Assembly (NCBI GenBank): GCA_958510875.1
Contig: OY294068.1
Coordinates: forward strand, 25,772,297 to 25,836,296
DNA length: 64,000 bases
Direction of reading: 5' to 3'
Origin: Endomychus coccineus
Taxonomy: Eukaryota > Arthropoda > Insecta > Coleoptera > Endomychidae
A program made the translations under genes and the position numbers. The first letter of the stretch is position 1. The number at the start of each line of letters is the position of its first letter. Positions 9,780 through 23,400 of the stretch are shown here, piece by piece. The notes under the pieces were generated by a model. It did not search any database, was not told the origin of the DNA, and saw only the letters and a list, made by a program, of their open reading frames with translations.

Positions 9780-12245
9780 AGAAGATATTTGTGATAGTTA
9801 ATTCTCGACAAAACTTCAGTGTATCTTAGTAGGCGACTTCAATCTAAACTACTTTGATGATAGTTTTTATGTTACAAAAATGAAAAACCTCCTCTGCACA
9901 TATGGTATTTCTCAAATAATCAACGAACCAACTAGAGTTACTAACCATAGCGAAACTCTTATAGATTATGTCTTAACAAACGAGAGTAGATGTCAAGCTC
10001 ATGTGCACTTATATCCAAATATAACAGACCATTCAACAATCACTGTAAACTTCAATAACATTCATAACAAAGTAAATCAAACAATAAGAACATATAGTTT
10101 TTATGTTACAAAAATGAAAAACCTCCTCTGCACATATGGTATTTCTCAAATAATCAACGAACCAACTAGAGTTACTAACCATAGCGAAACTCTTATAGAT
10201 TATGTCTTAACAAACCAGAGTAGATGTCAAGCTCATGTGCACTTATATCCAAATATAACAGACCATTCAACAATCACTGTAAACTTCAATAACATTCAGA
10301 ACAAAGTAAATCAAACAATAAGAACATATAGAAATTTCAGTGAAAATAATTTGGATCTCATAAAAATCAACTCGATATCATGTGAATGGTCACTGAATTC
10401 TACTGATGTTGAAATTCTTTATCAAGAAATATTGAATAATTGTAATGAAGTTATTGATGATATTTCCCCAATACCAAATTGTAGTCATAGCAGTCATTTA
10501 TTTGCCTTGGTTTGATAATGAAGTTTACAGTAAAATCAAACATCGTGATCGGGCATACAGAGCGTTCAGAAACTGTCCAAATGCAGATTAACAATATAAC
10601 TGGGAAACATTCAAGAGAATGAGAAATGATGTTGAAAAGGAAAAAAGATAAATGTTATTTTGAAAAAATCGACAGATACAGAAATAACTCTAAACAAATG
10701 TGGAAAACTCTTAAAAAGCTAGTTAATGGTGATGACATAGACTTTCAAAATTGTATAGTTTCAAAAAGCAGGTGAACTTATATCACTAAGAGATAATTCT
10801 GAAATATCAGATAACTTCAATAGATATTTTGTAGGAAGCATAAACGAAATAGTTGAGAGTATTGACTATATGGAATCATGGTGCAATAAAAACTATAATA
10901 TATATAAAACTTTCTCAGAATTCAGATTACTTACATTAACAGACCTACGTAAAATTATACTTTCTATGGATAATAAGTGCAGTATTCATGAAATTTTAAA
11001 TTCCAAAATATTGAAACAAGTTTTTGAGATTATCGGTCATGTTCTATTGCATCTTATCAATACCTCTCTTGAAGCTGGTCATATATATACCTGAAAGACT
11101 GAAAAGTAGTACTATTGTCCCGATACCTAAAATTCCTCATACTATTAAAGCGAATGCATTCAGACCAATCAATACTTTACCTCCGATTGAAAAGGTACTT
11201 GAAACAGCGGTATACGATCAACTGATTGAATATGTTGAAAAAAACGATATTTTAATAAATAACCAATCGGGATTCCGTAGAAGGCAGTCGTGTGAATCAT
11301 CAGTTCAACTTTCCCTAAATAAATTCAAAACCGAACTGGATAATAATAAGTTTGTTGTGGCTGTGTTCCTTGATCTCAGAAGAGCATTTGAGGCCATTGA
11401 TAGGTCTATACTACTAGCCAAATTGAATAGATATGGAATAGAAGGGAAAGTGTACAACTGGTTATCTAATTACTTGACCAATAGAAAACAACGTGTTATG
11501 AGAGAATGATATATACTCCTGTAAAATTGCAAATGATGTTGGAGTTCCCCAGGTAGGGTTCTGGGTCCCCTTCTATTCTTACTCTATTTAAATGACATGC
11601 CATTGTTTGTTGATTCCGAATTTCTGAACTTTTTTGCGGATGATACCATATTGGCATGCAGTCATGAGAACTTAGAAATGGCAATAGAAAGAATGAATAC
11701 CACATTAGCAAGTATCAACAAATATTTGACAACGAATAAACTCAAGCTGAATGTATTTAAAACAAAAGCAATGATAATCACTACCAAATATAAATACAGC
11801 CTAATAGACCTAAAAAATATTAATCTCAACATTGATGATATGTTATTTCAAACAGTACATAGTCATCAATCATGATCTTCACCACTACTTAACTCGAAAT
11901 AATAATGATTTATATATTAATAGAACAAATCACAAAAACACCATGAACTCTTTGATTTTCAAAGGTTTCGATCAGTTCAATATATTACCAAATCTAATTA
12001 AAAGTAACCCATCTCTTGAATATTTTCAAAAATGAACTAAAGAAATTTGTTTCAAATGCACAAATATTTATGATTTAAACCAACTTTTTCAATGTATTTT
12101 ATTTAATGTTTGTTATATATTTTATAGTATATTTTTTTCAATTCAATTATTGTTCAATATGTACCACATATCTCTAACTTTAACTTTTTTTTAGCTGATT
12201 TGTATATTAGGATATCCTATTTAAATAAAGATCTATCTATCTATA
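9780..12245 (+). mobile_element. Non-LTR retrotransposon (endonuclease + RT), decayed
   Basis: Plus-strand pieces follow LINE order. VGDFNLNYFD and ITDHSTITVNF are the end of the apurinic-type endonuclease domain (9820-10340). RT blocks are NNQSGFRRRQSCESSVQLSL, FLDLRRAFEAID (motif A) and FFADDTILAC (catalytic FADD, about 11630). A C-terminal block follows to about 12035. Several frameshifts and stops separate these, so it is non-autonomous. The 3' end is AATAAAG followed by a short (TCTA)n tail at 12231-12242, as in the element at 27080-30115. It has an internal 234-bp duplication. Confidence 0.85.
9861..10328 (+). repeat. Tandem duplication, 2 x 234 bp, in frame
   Basis: 9861-10094 is repeated at 10095-10328 with about two substitutions. 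234 bp is 78 codons, so the endonuclease frame stays open through both copies (ORF 9880-10515). The near identity implies the duplication is much younger than the decay of the element. Confidence 0.95.
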
Positions 12246-12650
12246 ATTGTTCCTGTTGTAATTCACTGTTGATTTCCTTATAATTTATTACCGTTTTGTT
12301 TACATAGATATAATTTGTTACATCATCTATTTCTTTACATGATTTATCCGACTCATTTTGAGTTTGGATTACTACGCCTATAGGAAGGTGGTCAGTAAAC
12401 AGTGCATTCAATAAGTTGTGATTTCAGATAAAGGATTCTCAGTTTACACAAATATATGATCCAAACAGCTATCAGCATCGTCACCTCGAGTTCTAATGTA
12501 AGTGTTCATTGTACTTCTGAAACCGTGGACATGTAGACATGATATTAGTCAATATTCGAAAAGGAACCAACATGAAAAGGTTAAAATGAAAAATCATTAT
12601 ATCAATGCTTTTTATTATAAAAAAACTATGTTAAACAATTTTATAACAAA
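12246..12650. other. Intergenic, no gene seen
   Basis: AT-rich. On the minus strand, residues resembling the endonuclease/RT linker of non-LTR elements may be present near 12260-12420, but they are too degraded to call. Confidence 0.4.
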
Positions 12651-12653
12651 AAC

Positions 12654-12659
12654 TTTATT
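12654..12659 (-). terminator. piwi: Candidate piwi polyadenylation signal
   Basis: Minus-strand AATAAA, beyond the transposon that follows the piwi stop codon. I saw no canonical minus-strand AATAAA between the stop codon (14412) and the far end of that transposon. If this signal is used, the transposon is carried in the piwi 3'UTR. A variant signal closer to the stop is equally possible. Confidence 0.3.
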
Positions 12660-12923
12660 CCAATATTAATTTTAAAAAGATTTCTCAGTCATCATAACTT
12701 GGTATCACAAATATTACCAATCAGCTCCAGTTGAACCGGAAATAAGTTAATTTCTTTTTAATGATACTGGGCAGATTTTGTCTTCATGAATTGAAGGATC
12801 ATACTATTTAAAGATCTCATTTTCTCTATTGAAGATAAATTAGGAGCTAGGACATCCTTTACAAAAGCCCATATAATCCAAAAAAAGTTTATTTCAAATT
12901 TAAAATAATAAAAGATACTTATA

Positions 12924-14393
12924 CATATGAAGGGTCCAGGGGAAAAACGGCATCAGTCCATTTTCATGCAAAATTGAGCTTACAGTTTATTTTCATGGAA
13001 TATTGTAGTACCTATCAGATAATGAAATCGTTAAATGGTAAAAGTAGCTTAGGTCCGCAAAACAACAGATACAATATTGCCTATACCTGGGAAGAGTGGC
13101 ATTAGTCCGCGACCGTGTATGGAAAAACGGCATCAGTCCTTGCCGGTAGGATAACTGAGATGACTGGTCTTGTAAACGTTTTCGCTGTTTCACTGTTGTT
13201 CCAGAACCTGAACGCCATAGAATCCTTCGAGAATTCAACAAACTAGGTGACACTAACAAACAAAACTCGTACCTCAGTGGCCAGATCACACTTCTTCCTG
13301 TCATGCGTAGGCGTCCTCGGAAAAATGAAGCAGAAGCAAGACTTAATACTGCCTCATTCAGCTATCGTGTTCGACTGATTGAGGATGGAGTTACTCGTGA
13401 TGTTCCAGTTTGTATTAAGGCTTTTTTGTCTTTACATGGAATCACAGGTCGTCGAGCTAGATACGTAAGAGTCTTTGCTGTTAACTGGGAGAAATCACCC
13501 ATCGACATGCGTGGAAAACACAATACACGACCTAACAAACTTTCAGAAGACACAAAACAGAAAGTGATCGAGTTCATTAAGAGTCTTAAAGGGTGCAAAT
13601 CACATTATTCCTTGAAAGACTCGGAAAAAATGTATCTGTCTGAAGACCTAAATATCGTCAAATTGCGCAAAATGTATTCTGATCGTAACGCTGATAATAA
13701 CCTTTCCTACGAAAGTTTCAGAGGAATTTTTGAAAGTAACTTTAATATTTCGTTTGGGTATCCACGCAAAGACACGGGCAGCACGTGTGATTTCTTTAAA
13801 GCCGACATATCTTCACTTACTCTAACATTGAATTCCATCTCGGATGATAACACCAGGAAAACGGCAAGCAATGATTTGGAGAAAAAAATGCGTGAAAAAG
13901 AGCTACATCTAAAAAAAAGTGAGAAATTTTACAGTCTTAAGAGAAATCACCGCAAACGTGCCGCAAATTCGATCACTATGGAAAGTATCGCCATGGATTT
14001 CCAAAAAAATTTACCATGCCCAAACATTACGACCAATGATGTTTACTATAAACGTCAACTGAATTTCATCAGTTTCAACGTTTGTTCTAAGCTTCTAAGA
14101 CTTCTTTTATAATATTCTGCCCATGGACGTGAAAGAACAACCTGAAGAGAGCGATGACGAATTTGTGGATGACCCACCAATAGACGCCTGATACAGGGGA
14201 AAAGTGGCATGTGTCCATGCCTAAATTTTTTTAATATTTTTGAATAAAAAACATGTTATTTACTAAAAAATGTTGTTTGTGACTGGTTTTTTTTCAATTT
14301 TAGTTTCTAACAAGTAATTAAACTTATATTTTCCATTTTCTTGAAATCCGTCCGAATGGACTATTGTCGTTCTTCCCCTGTACCCTTCATATG
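12924..14393 (+). mobile_element. DNA transposon with DUF7869-like protein, deleted copy
   Basis: Terminal inverted repeats of about 40 bp bound the element: catatgaagggtccagggg on the left and its near-perfect inverse at 14355-14393. A subterminal motif of the form GGAAAAacGGCATcAGTCC recurs at 12940-12959, 13088-13110 and 13121-13140, again at 14196-14218, and inverted in the right TIR. Such repeats look like transposase-binding sites. The element is 1.47 kb and contains one broken gene. It lies 18 bp beyond the piwi stop codon. The superfamily is unknown to me; the bounding CATATG sequences make the target duplication ambiguous. Confidence 0.7.
13154..14192 (+). pseudogene. DUF7869-like transposon protein, internally deleted
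   Basis: The frame is open from about 13154 (no Met at the true start) to 14112. It starts with a Cys-containing N-terminal segment, then LREFNKLGDTNKQNSYLSG and RRRPRKNEAEAR. Next comes a segment typical of a widespread insect repeat protein: KAFLSLHGITGRRARYV, MRGKHNTRP, HYSLKDSEKMYLSEDLNI and MDFQKNLPCPNITTNDVYYK. These match my memory of proteins carrying the DUF7869 domain. After FISFNV the frame breaks, and an acidic tail ending DDEFVDDPPIDA resumes in another frame before a stop at 14190-14192. The RNase-H-like C-terminal half is therefore deleted. No function can be claimed. Confidence 0.6.
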
Positions 14394-14411
14394 CTTCCTT
14401 TAAAAATAAAA

Positions 14412-17400
14412 CTACAAATAATATAACAAGGTTTCCAAGTCCCTATGCGCAGGGCGATGCAAGCTCTGCGCTACCAAGAAGGATAGCTTGTGCGCATATT
14501 GACATGGAGCTGGAACCCTTACAGTTCCAGACCAATTATAATACATATGGGTCAGTTTGTAAGTGAGAATTTGCATTCTGTCTGCAGGCAATCCCATGGT
14601 GTCGAAAATCACATTGTAGCTAGTAGGTGCTACAGTTCCTTGTTGGGTACACTGGCTCACAATGAAAAAATCATACCTGTAAAAAAAAATTTCAATCAAC
14701 TTGAGCAATAAATTATGGATGTGATGATTCGGCCAGAGTTTGGAGTTACCAGCACCTTCCTATATTCTGTTTCAAGCATCGACCACTGTAAACTAATATG
14801 AACACATTTGTTTACATGAAAGTGCAAGTCGTCGTAAACTCGTCACATTCTAAGCAGAGATTATGAATACTCTGGTTAAAACTGGATGCAAAAAGTGTCC
14901 ACCATCCTCTTCTCCTACCCCCACGATATTGGCAGCGAACACTGCTTCAAGATGCTGTCTATTTATATTTAAAGTTATTGGTTTCAACCATAGAGTACAC
15001 GTGTCGACAATTCTATAGCCTCCTTGTAAAAAAAGTCGAGTGATAGCTCCGCCCCTTTTTACTCTGTTTTCACGCGGCGACGCGACAGATCGTGGAGCAT
15101 TATATTATTTTCTACGCTCGCGTCGTTTATAACGTTTGTTTATATTTTATGATTGGTTATGTGTTAATGTTATTCTTTGTGCTATTTTTCTATATAGTTT
15201 TTATCAAAGTTTTTATTCATATATAAATAATTTTTATTTACATATATAAACATATTAATATTATAGCCCATATTATAAAAATTTTTGTGATGATAATTAT
15301 TGATAATTAAGAAAATGAATGTTTTAAGTGTATCAAATTAGTTGTTGGCGATGATGATGATAATACTTTATCAAATAAAACTAGATTAAAGGATTATGGT
15401 TCAGAAAATCAATTGTTATTAAACAAAAGTAGTCATGATGTGTATAATTTAATTGCAATCTTAGAAAATGTTTTTAGAGAAGAAGATTATTTTGAAAAAC
15501 TTGTAAATAGAAGTATCCAAAATATCCCCTATAATCTTTTAATTGAATTAGATCACGATAATGATGAAAATCACAGATTTTTGATTACAGAGGATATTTT
15601 GGAATTTCATATTAATATCAGATTATCACTAGAATCAAGATTAGAAAAAGAAAACGACATTGGTAAAAATCGACGGCGAATGCATTCTAATAAATTATTG
15701 TTATTTATGGGTCAATAAATTAATGTATACAAGTTAATATCATAAAAATTATAAGAATATAACTTTATAAAAATAAAAAATTGGTCGTTTCCTATTTATT
15801 CTAAAATTCTTAAAATGTATCAACTTTCACTCTTGCTATTACCAGACTTTTTACTTTCATCTTTCTTACAAGGAGACAATTCGGAATACATTGTGCTTCT
15901 ACGGGACAAGTACTCTATTATAGATCTCTATGGTTTCAACAAAGGTAGAGTAATGATAAAGCAAATCCGAATATGCAGATGGAGATTTTAGGAGGATATC
16001 CCAGTCCCTCCCAAAAAACTCGAATAAAGCTCCATAAACTCGGAACGATTTGGGTTGAATATGAAACTAAACAGCTTGTTTATCGTCGTTGTATTATTCT
16101 TAATGAATGTGTATGTTGACAGTTTTGCACTTTTAGTTTGTGATAGCATTTCTTCTTCAAAATCCCTCTTTGTAACAAGTAATTTTTACAGTTCAACTGA
16201 ATTTACAAGGCAGATATACATGATATTGCGTTCAAGAAATGACAGCGCAATATAAAAAATAATCCATAAGCAGTAAGGTTTACTGATCGCAGACAATATT
16301 CGAAAGATTGTCATCGTTCTTGATACCTTGATATTATACAATTAGTGTGCTAGAATTAGCAATAAATGTCGGTAATTTTTGCATAATTCTGAGTTCGGAG
16401 TTGAATTTTAGTACGGATTAAAGAAAAAACATCGATTTTCGAGCAAGGGTTCCCGAGATATTGTTGTTTTTTTACGAGCCTAGCGCGGCGGCTCTCCCTT
16501 CCACGCGCGTAGCACAGCCAAGCGCACTAAATACAATTATTTAAAATAATTGTTTTAGCAACTTTTACGGAAGATAAGAGGTTGAAAATTCGGTAAGCTG
16601 TTCATTAACTATTGAAGATGATCCCGTAAAAAAAAATAGCGCGTTACCGCACCACAACTATTTTAGATCCATTTTACAAAAGTGCTTTTTTTGCATCAAG
16701 CTGCGGTTTGCAAAAAGTGTACATCCGATCTTGCTGAAATTTTGTGTGGTACTTGGTAGGCACAAAAGCTACAACTTATTTCAGCTCTTAATCTTTAAAA
16801 GAACAAGAGTTATGAATTTTTTTGAAATTTCGAGCAAAATCGATGATTCTTTGCACCGCTGGACCAATAAGGTTTATCCGTAGCTCATTTTTTCCGTCTT
16901 TTTACGACGCATAAGCTTATTGAAAGCTTTTTCCTTTTTAACTCAATCCGACGATGTCCAGGCTATGAACCGGAAAAAAAAATTGTAAGTTCGAATTAAA
17001 TTTTTTTTTCGCATTAGCTTCAGGATGTTCTCAGGATCATTCATACACCTTAAAACCTCTTGGGAACCCCAACCCCACCCATTGGGAGCGAAAATGGCCC
17101 AAAATCTTCAAGTCTTGAATTGTATTTTACACAAAAATAGGTATTTTGGCATTTCGAGTGCACCTAGGAGGTTTTTTGGGTCGCTGAACACGAATCCATC
17201 GTAGGGGTGGTAAAATCGACGAAATTGGCCAATTTTGCACCCCTTTGTTATTTTGTGTTTTTGACATTTTGAATGCACCAAGGGTTTTTTTTGGGTCGCT
17301 AGATACGATTCCGAAGTAATTTCAAAATGCAAAAATTATAAAAATTTAGAAGCGTGTCAAATTAGCCATTTTAGTAAATTTCTCACCCCTACGATGATAT

Positions 17401-20400
17401 TCGAGTAAATCTGGCTTCGGAATCGTATTCAGCGACCCAACAAACCTCCTCCTTGGTGCATTCGAAATGCCTAAAACACGTAAATTGCAAAATAACATAT
17501 TAGGGGTGCAAAATTGGCCAATTTTGTCGATTTTAGCCCCCTCCCCCCCTCGATGGATTGCAAGTAAGTCTGGCTACGGATTCGTGTTCAGCGACCCAAA
17601 AAAACCCTTAAGTGCACTCGAAATGCCAAAATATCTTTTTTTTGTAGAAGATACAATTCAAGACTTGGAGATTTCGGGTCATTTTCGCACCCAATGGGTG
17701 GGGTTGGGGTTCCCAAGAGGTTTTAAGGTGTTTGAATGATCCTGAGAACCTCCTGAAGCTAATGCAACAAAAATTTTTCGATTCGAACTAACATGTTTTT
17801 TTTTATTATAGTTAAAATCCCGGTTCACAGCCTGGACTATAACTTATGTGAATCATTTTATTCCACTTTAAAATTCGTGAAATCCAAACACCGATCAGTA
17901 TTAACTAACCAGCATCTCAAAGAATTACTGAGAAGTGCTGTCACCAATTATTCACCAAATTTTAAAGAATTATCAGAATCAAAATAAATGTGTGTAATTT
18001 TTAATATTTAAATTCAATACACATATTTTGTACTTTTATTTATGTTTTCAATAAATATAATTTCTGTAAAAAAAAATTTTGTAACAGTTTTTTTGTATAC
18101 TTTTTAAATACGTATTTAATTGCGGCTCGCGAAAATTTTCAAATTTTGCAAAATGGCTCAGACTATCAAGGAGCTTGACCACCCCTGAATATACAAAAAA
18201 CAAGTGTTGTCACATTGGTCTTCTAAATATACCGGGATATCAAAAATTATCTTGGTCAAGGGTGGTTGTGGAATCCAAAACGTGTGTCTATACGTTTGAA
18301 ATAATTATGTCACTGTCACACTGACATCATCAATAACCTACAAATTTCATACCTATTTATTTCAATTGTAAAACAATAATGAACTACAAATAAAAAATTA
18401 TCTTGGTCAAGGGTGGTTGTGGAATGTAAAACGTGTCTTACTTTAAATTTTTGAAGTGTCAGAATCTGTTAAGTCATTGTGCTGAAATTTTCTAATCCAG
18501 TTTTTGAATCATGCCTCTTAAAACACAGCACAAACTTTTCATGATTGAAGCCTATTTTCGAACGGGTGCGCTAGCTAATGGAAATTGGCAATACAGTCAA
18601 CGTTTGTGTTTGGACAATTTTCGAGAGCACTTCCCAAACGTGGCAATATTACCGGACAATTTTTATGCGTGCCTTACAAATTGTGTTGAAGTGTTTCGCG
18701 AAACTGGTTGTGACTCATGGTAGACCAACAGTTCATACAGAAGAAGTTGTCAATGACGTTCGTCAACGTATGGAAGAGGAGCCTGCAAAACCTTTGAAAC
18801 GTCTTTCTCAGGAAATTGGACTTTCTTATGGAACATGTCACAAGATTTTAAAGAAAGACTTGAACATGCATCCATATAAGATGCATGCACATCAAGCTCT
18901 TCTGCCCGCAGACCACCCCAGACGCCTTGCTTACTGCCATTGGTTTGTCAATAATTTAATGAATGACGATCTTCTGGACTCAACTTTTTTTTCTGACAAA
19001 GCGTGGTTTCAAGTTTTCGGGATACATCAATTCTCAAAATATGCGAATGTGGAGCAATGATAACCCTCATGTTTTTACTGAATCGCCACTACATGCTCAA
19101 AAAATCGGTGTTTGGATGGCAGTTTCTCGCAGAAGAATAATTGGGCCAATTTTTTTCGATTTCACCGTCAACGCAGAAAGGTACAGACACAACTTTTTGG
19201 CTGAATTTCTGCAACAGTTAAACGATGATGAACTTCGGTACGGTTATTTCCAGCATGACGGTGCAACAGCACATACTACACGAGAAAATATTGCTTTTCT
19301 CCGCGAGTTTTTTGACGACCGGCTGATAAGTTTTCATACAGAAGTTGAGTTTCCTCCGATATCACCTTGTTTGACAATTATGGACTATTTCATATTTCCT
19401 TACTTAAAAAACAAGATTTTCGCAACTCCGGTAAATAATTTGCAAGAACTTCAACAAAGAATAGTTCAGCAATGTGCAACCATAACGCCAGAAATGCTGC
19501 AAAACGGTTTTCACAGCATGAGGATGCGCGTCAACTTGTGCATCGAACAAAACGTGGGACATTTCCAACAATTACTGTAAGTTAGTTTTTCTTGTTACTA
19601 AAACCGTTATTTCATAATTTGTAGTTCATTATTGTTTTACAACTGAAATAAATAGGTAAGAAATTTGTAGGTTATTGATGATGTCAGTGTGACAGTGACA
19701 TAATTATTTCAAACGTAAAGTAAGACACACGTTTTAGATTCCACAACCACCCTTGACCAAGATAATTTTTGATATCCCGGTATTAACCCATAGTTTACAT
19801 GAGACAGTGCACTTTTGTGGATGCATTGATTCACAAAACCATAAAAACGACTTGTCACGTTCGCAAACGACGCGGAATTCTAAATCAATAGTTCACTTTG
19901 GATAATAATTCGCGTAATTCCGATATTACCAAGTAGTTATTGCGGAAAATGCGAACAAGAAAAAATATACGACTTACCTTTCGGGTAGTGTAATAACGTC
20001 ATCGACAACTGTCCCCGGTGGTGGATTGTCGTCTTTGTAGAATATCCTCGTATTGATACGTTTCGACACGACGATGAAAGCCATCTTCAAATTGTTCGAA
20101 TTGTAAATTTCTTGTTCCAATTTCTTTTTAATGTTTTCTATCTCGTGGTTCACCACGTACGGCAACTGCCCGTCACCAACTCCGTCCCTGTAAATTAGAA
20201 TTTTCTCCGGATAGACGCCGTTGATCTCCTTGTATTTTTGACAGGCGAGAACGAGGAAACTGCCGAAATTGTCGCTTAGCTCCTCCTCGAACTGATGCTC
20301 GGAAGCTCCGCTGTAGAAACGTGTCATCGCCTGATTCAACGAGGCCACCATGCCGCCGAAGCTCTTGCCGCGGTTCGCGGTATCACGACACACGTCGTAG

Positions 20401-23400
20401 CCGACGACCATAAGATTTTTCAGCGGCATTGCCACGCTCCATGGTGCACCGCCTATTTTGCAATTCATCTGAATAGCTATTTTCGTCGCGATCGACATAA
20501 CGCCCTTGTGCGTGAGATTCTTAGCCACCACAACCTGAAACAATTTTAAAATGAAATAGCGATCAACTGATCGCGTGACTTTTCTAACTTTTGTTAGCAA
20601 AGTATCTTTAGGACACTCCTGCGGTTTTTAAAGGTACAGAAAATATATTTGAAAATAAATTTCAAAGCAACCACTTTTTTTAACGACAAACTTTTATTTT
20701 GAAGTGTACAAAAAAGGAATAAAAAATCATGATCTCCGCGACTCCAATTTTGGAATGAATCTAACCATCAACACAAAACTGGTGCGCCACCTTCAATGTT
20801 TGAATTCAAAGTAAAAAATCATTATCTTCGACCCCAAGAACCCCCACATACCAACTTTGAAAAGACAATCATATAACTCGTCCGCCCCATTGAATTTCGA
20901 CTGAAAAATCATGATCCCAGACCCCAAAAACCCACAAATACCAACTTTGAAAAGAGTCGGACCATAATCGATCAAGTCGTCCGCCATCTTGAAATTTTAA
21001 ATTTAAACTAAAAATCATGATCTCCGACCCCAAAAACGCCCTAGATATCGATGAAATTAATTATAAAATCATTTTTAATGTTTGTTAACTGTTCAAGAGG
21101 TGTATAAAGGTTGCTAGTGATGATTACGACGTGAAAAAACTCTTTTGCAATACCTGGTGTACCCCAAGTCCGGGGAGCCACGTCATCATCTAGAAATTTG
21201 TTAATTTTTCTCAATTAAATTTAACAAATTCTAGCTCTCGGGGGTCTTTAAAGTCGCCGATCACGACTATGACACTCGCAATGTTCTGCAAATTACCTGG
21301 GGGTGTTCCCGGGCCCTTGGACTCCACTGTATCTACGTCATCTTCTAGGAATTTGCAGAACATTGGGAGTGTCATAGTCGTGATCCGGCGACTTTGAAAA
21401 TCCCCGAGAGCCAGGATTGGCTTTAATAAAGAAAAATTAACAAATTCCTAGAAGATGACGTTGATACAGAGGGTTCCCGGAACCTCAGAGCCCGCTAAGG
21501 TAATTTGCAGAACATTGCGAGTGTCATAGTCGTGATCGGGGACTTTGAAAACCCCCGAGAGCCACAATTTGTTACCTTTTATGAAGAAAAATTAACAAAT
21601 TCCTAGAAGATGACGTTGATACAGAGGGCTCCAGGGACCCGGGAACACGTCAAGGTAATTTGAAGCACATTGCGATTGTCATAGTAGTGATCGGGGACTT
21701 TGAAAACTCCCGAGAGCCAGAATTTGTTACCTTTTATGAAGAAAAATTAACAAGTTCCTAGAAGATGTCGTATTTACCCGGACTCAGGGTACACCAGGTA
21801 TCGCAGAAGAGTTTTTTCAAGTCGTAATCATCACTAGCAACCTTTACATCACCTCTTGAACGGTTAACAAACATTAAAAATGATTTTTTAATTAATTTCA
21901 TCGATATCTAAGGCGTCAGGACGCAGATTCAAGGGGACCTCAGGGATATTTTTTGATAGCATATTCGTGTTTAGCGACCCCAAAAACCCCCCGACAAACC
22001 AATTCGAGTCTGTTTGACGCATTATCCACCAAGTAATAAAATTTTTTCATAGTGTACTCAGAAAAATGCATTTTTGGCTATAGAAATGCAATAAATTTTT
22101 TCCGCGACAAAAAAATACCGGACCAATTTTCTAAATCACTTTCTGAATCGGATGCAGAAAACCGCATCTCAATCCATACAGCTGCGCCAAGTTTGGAAGG
22201 TTTGGCCTATTTTAGTGCTTTATTTCCTTGACTAACTGTGTTTTGTTGAATCTTCATATATTTATCTTATCACAACTTGATATTTTCAGAACAATTATAT
22301 TGTTACCATTGTTAAACTCCTGTTTGTAAAATGCAAAAGCAGTTAAATTTCCACCACAAAGTTATTTTGAACAAAACGTAATAAAGCCCATTGCTTCCTT
22401 TAATGGCTGTTCGAAAAGCAATATAGGTTTATACTGGGTTCCCCATAATAGACTACCCATTTTAATATTGGAATCAAAATTTTTTCAGTTAATAAACAAA
22501 ACAAACTTTTTATTTTACTAAATTACAGCTAACTCTTTGGGATTTGATAACATATAAATATTTGGCTAATTTAATTCTAACTTTTAAAAATCACGTCTTC
22601 TAAATGACCTCCACCAACTTCAACACATTTTTCAATATTAGATAAAAAGTGGTTCATTACACGGCGTAGCAAACCTTCGTCTATTCCTTCAACTTCTTCA
22701 CGAATTTTGACTTTCAGTTCCTCGATTGTACCTGGACGACTAGCAAACACTTTGGCTTTTAAATATCCCCACAGGCAAAAATCGGGTGCCGTTAAGTCGG
22801 GGGACCTCGAAGGCCAAGGCAAATTTCCGAATCGAGATATGAGTCGGCCATTGAACATTTCTCGCAGGACCCTCATTGAGTTTCTGGCGGTATGAGCTGT
22901 TGCCCCATTTTGTTGGAATAGTAAGGCATTGTTTAGTAATCCTCGTCTATTTAATTCTGGAATGAGAAATGTCTCTAGCATATTAACGTAGCGCTCGGAT
23001 GTTACTGTTACAGCGCGGTTATTTTCATCCTCAAAAAAATAAAGGCCAATAATACGAAAATATCCTACTCCACACCACACAACAACTTTTGGATTATGGA
23101 GGTTCTGTGTAAAGATTTCACGAGGATTTTCATTTGACCAGTAAAATTCTGTATATTGACCATGCCGTTCAAATAAAAATTTGCTTCGTCGGTCATTAGG
23201 AGACTGTGAATTGCTCCTTGATGTAAATCCAAAATTTCTTGACAAAATGCTAACCTTGCTTCTTTATCTCGATTGCTAAGGTGCTGTGCCATTTGGTATT
23301 TATAGGGACGAAATTTTAAATCCCTTTGAAGAATTCGATCTAAGCTTCCCTTCGATATTCCTAGGATAAGGGTTTGTCGATTAGCAGACCTTTTAGGACT

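Noticed and set aside
17467..17739. 90-codon plus ORF
   Set aside because: Lies in an arm of a foldback repeat; composition follows the repeat and there is no protein similarity.
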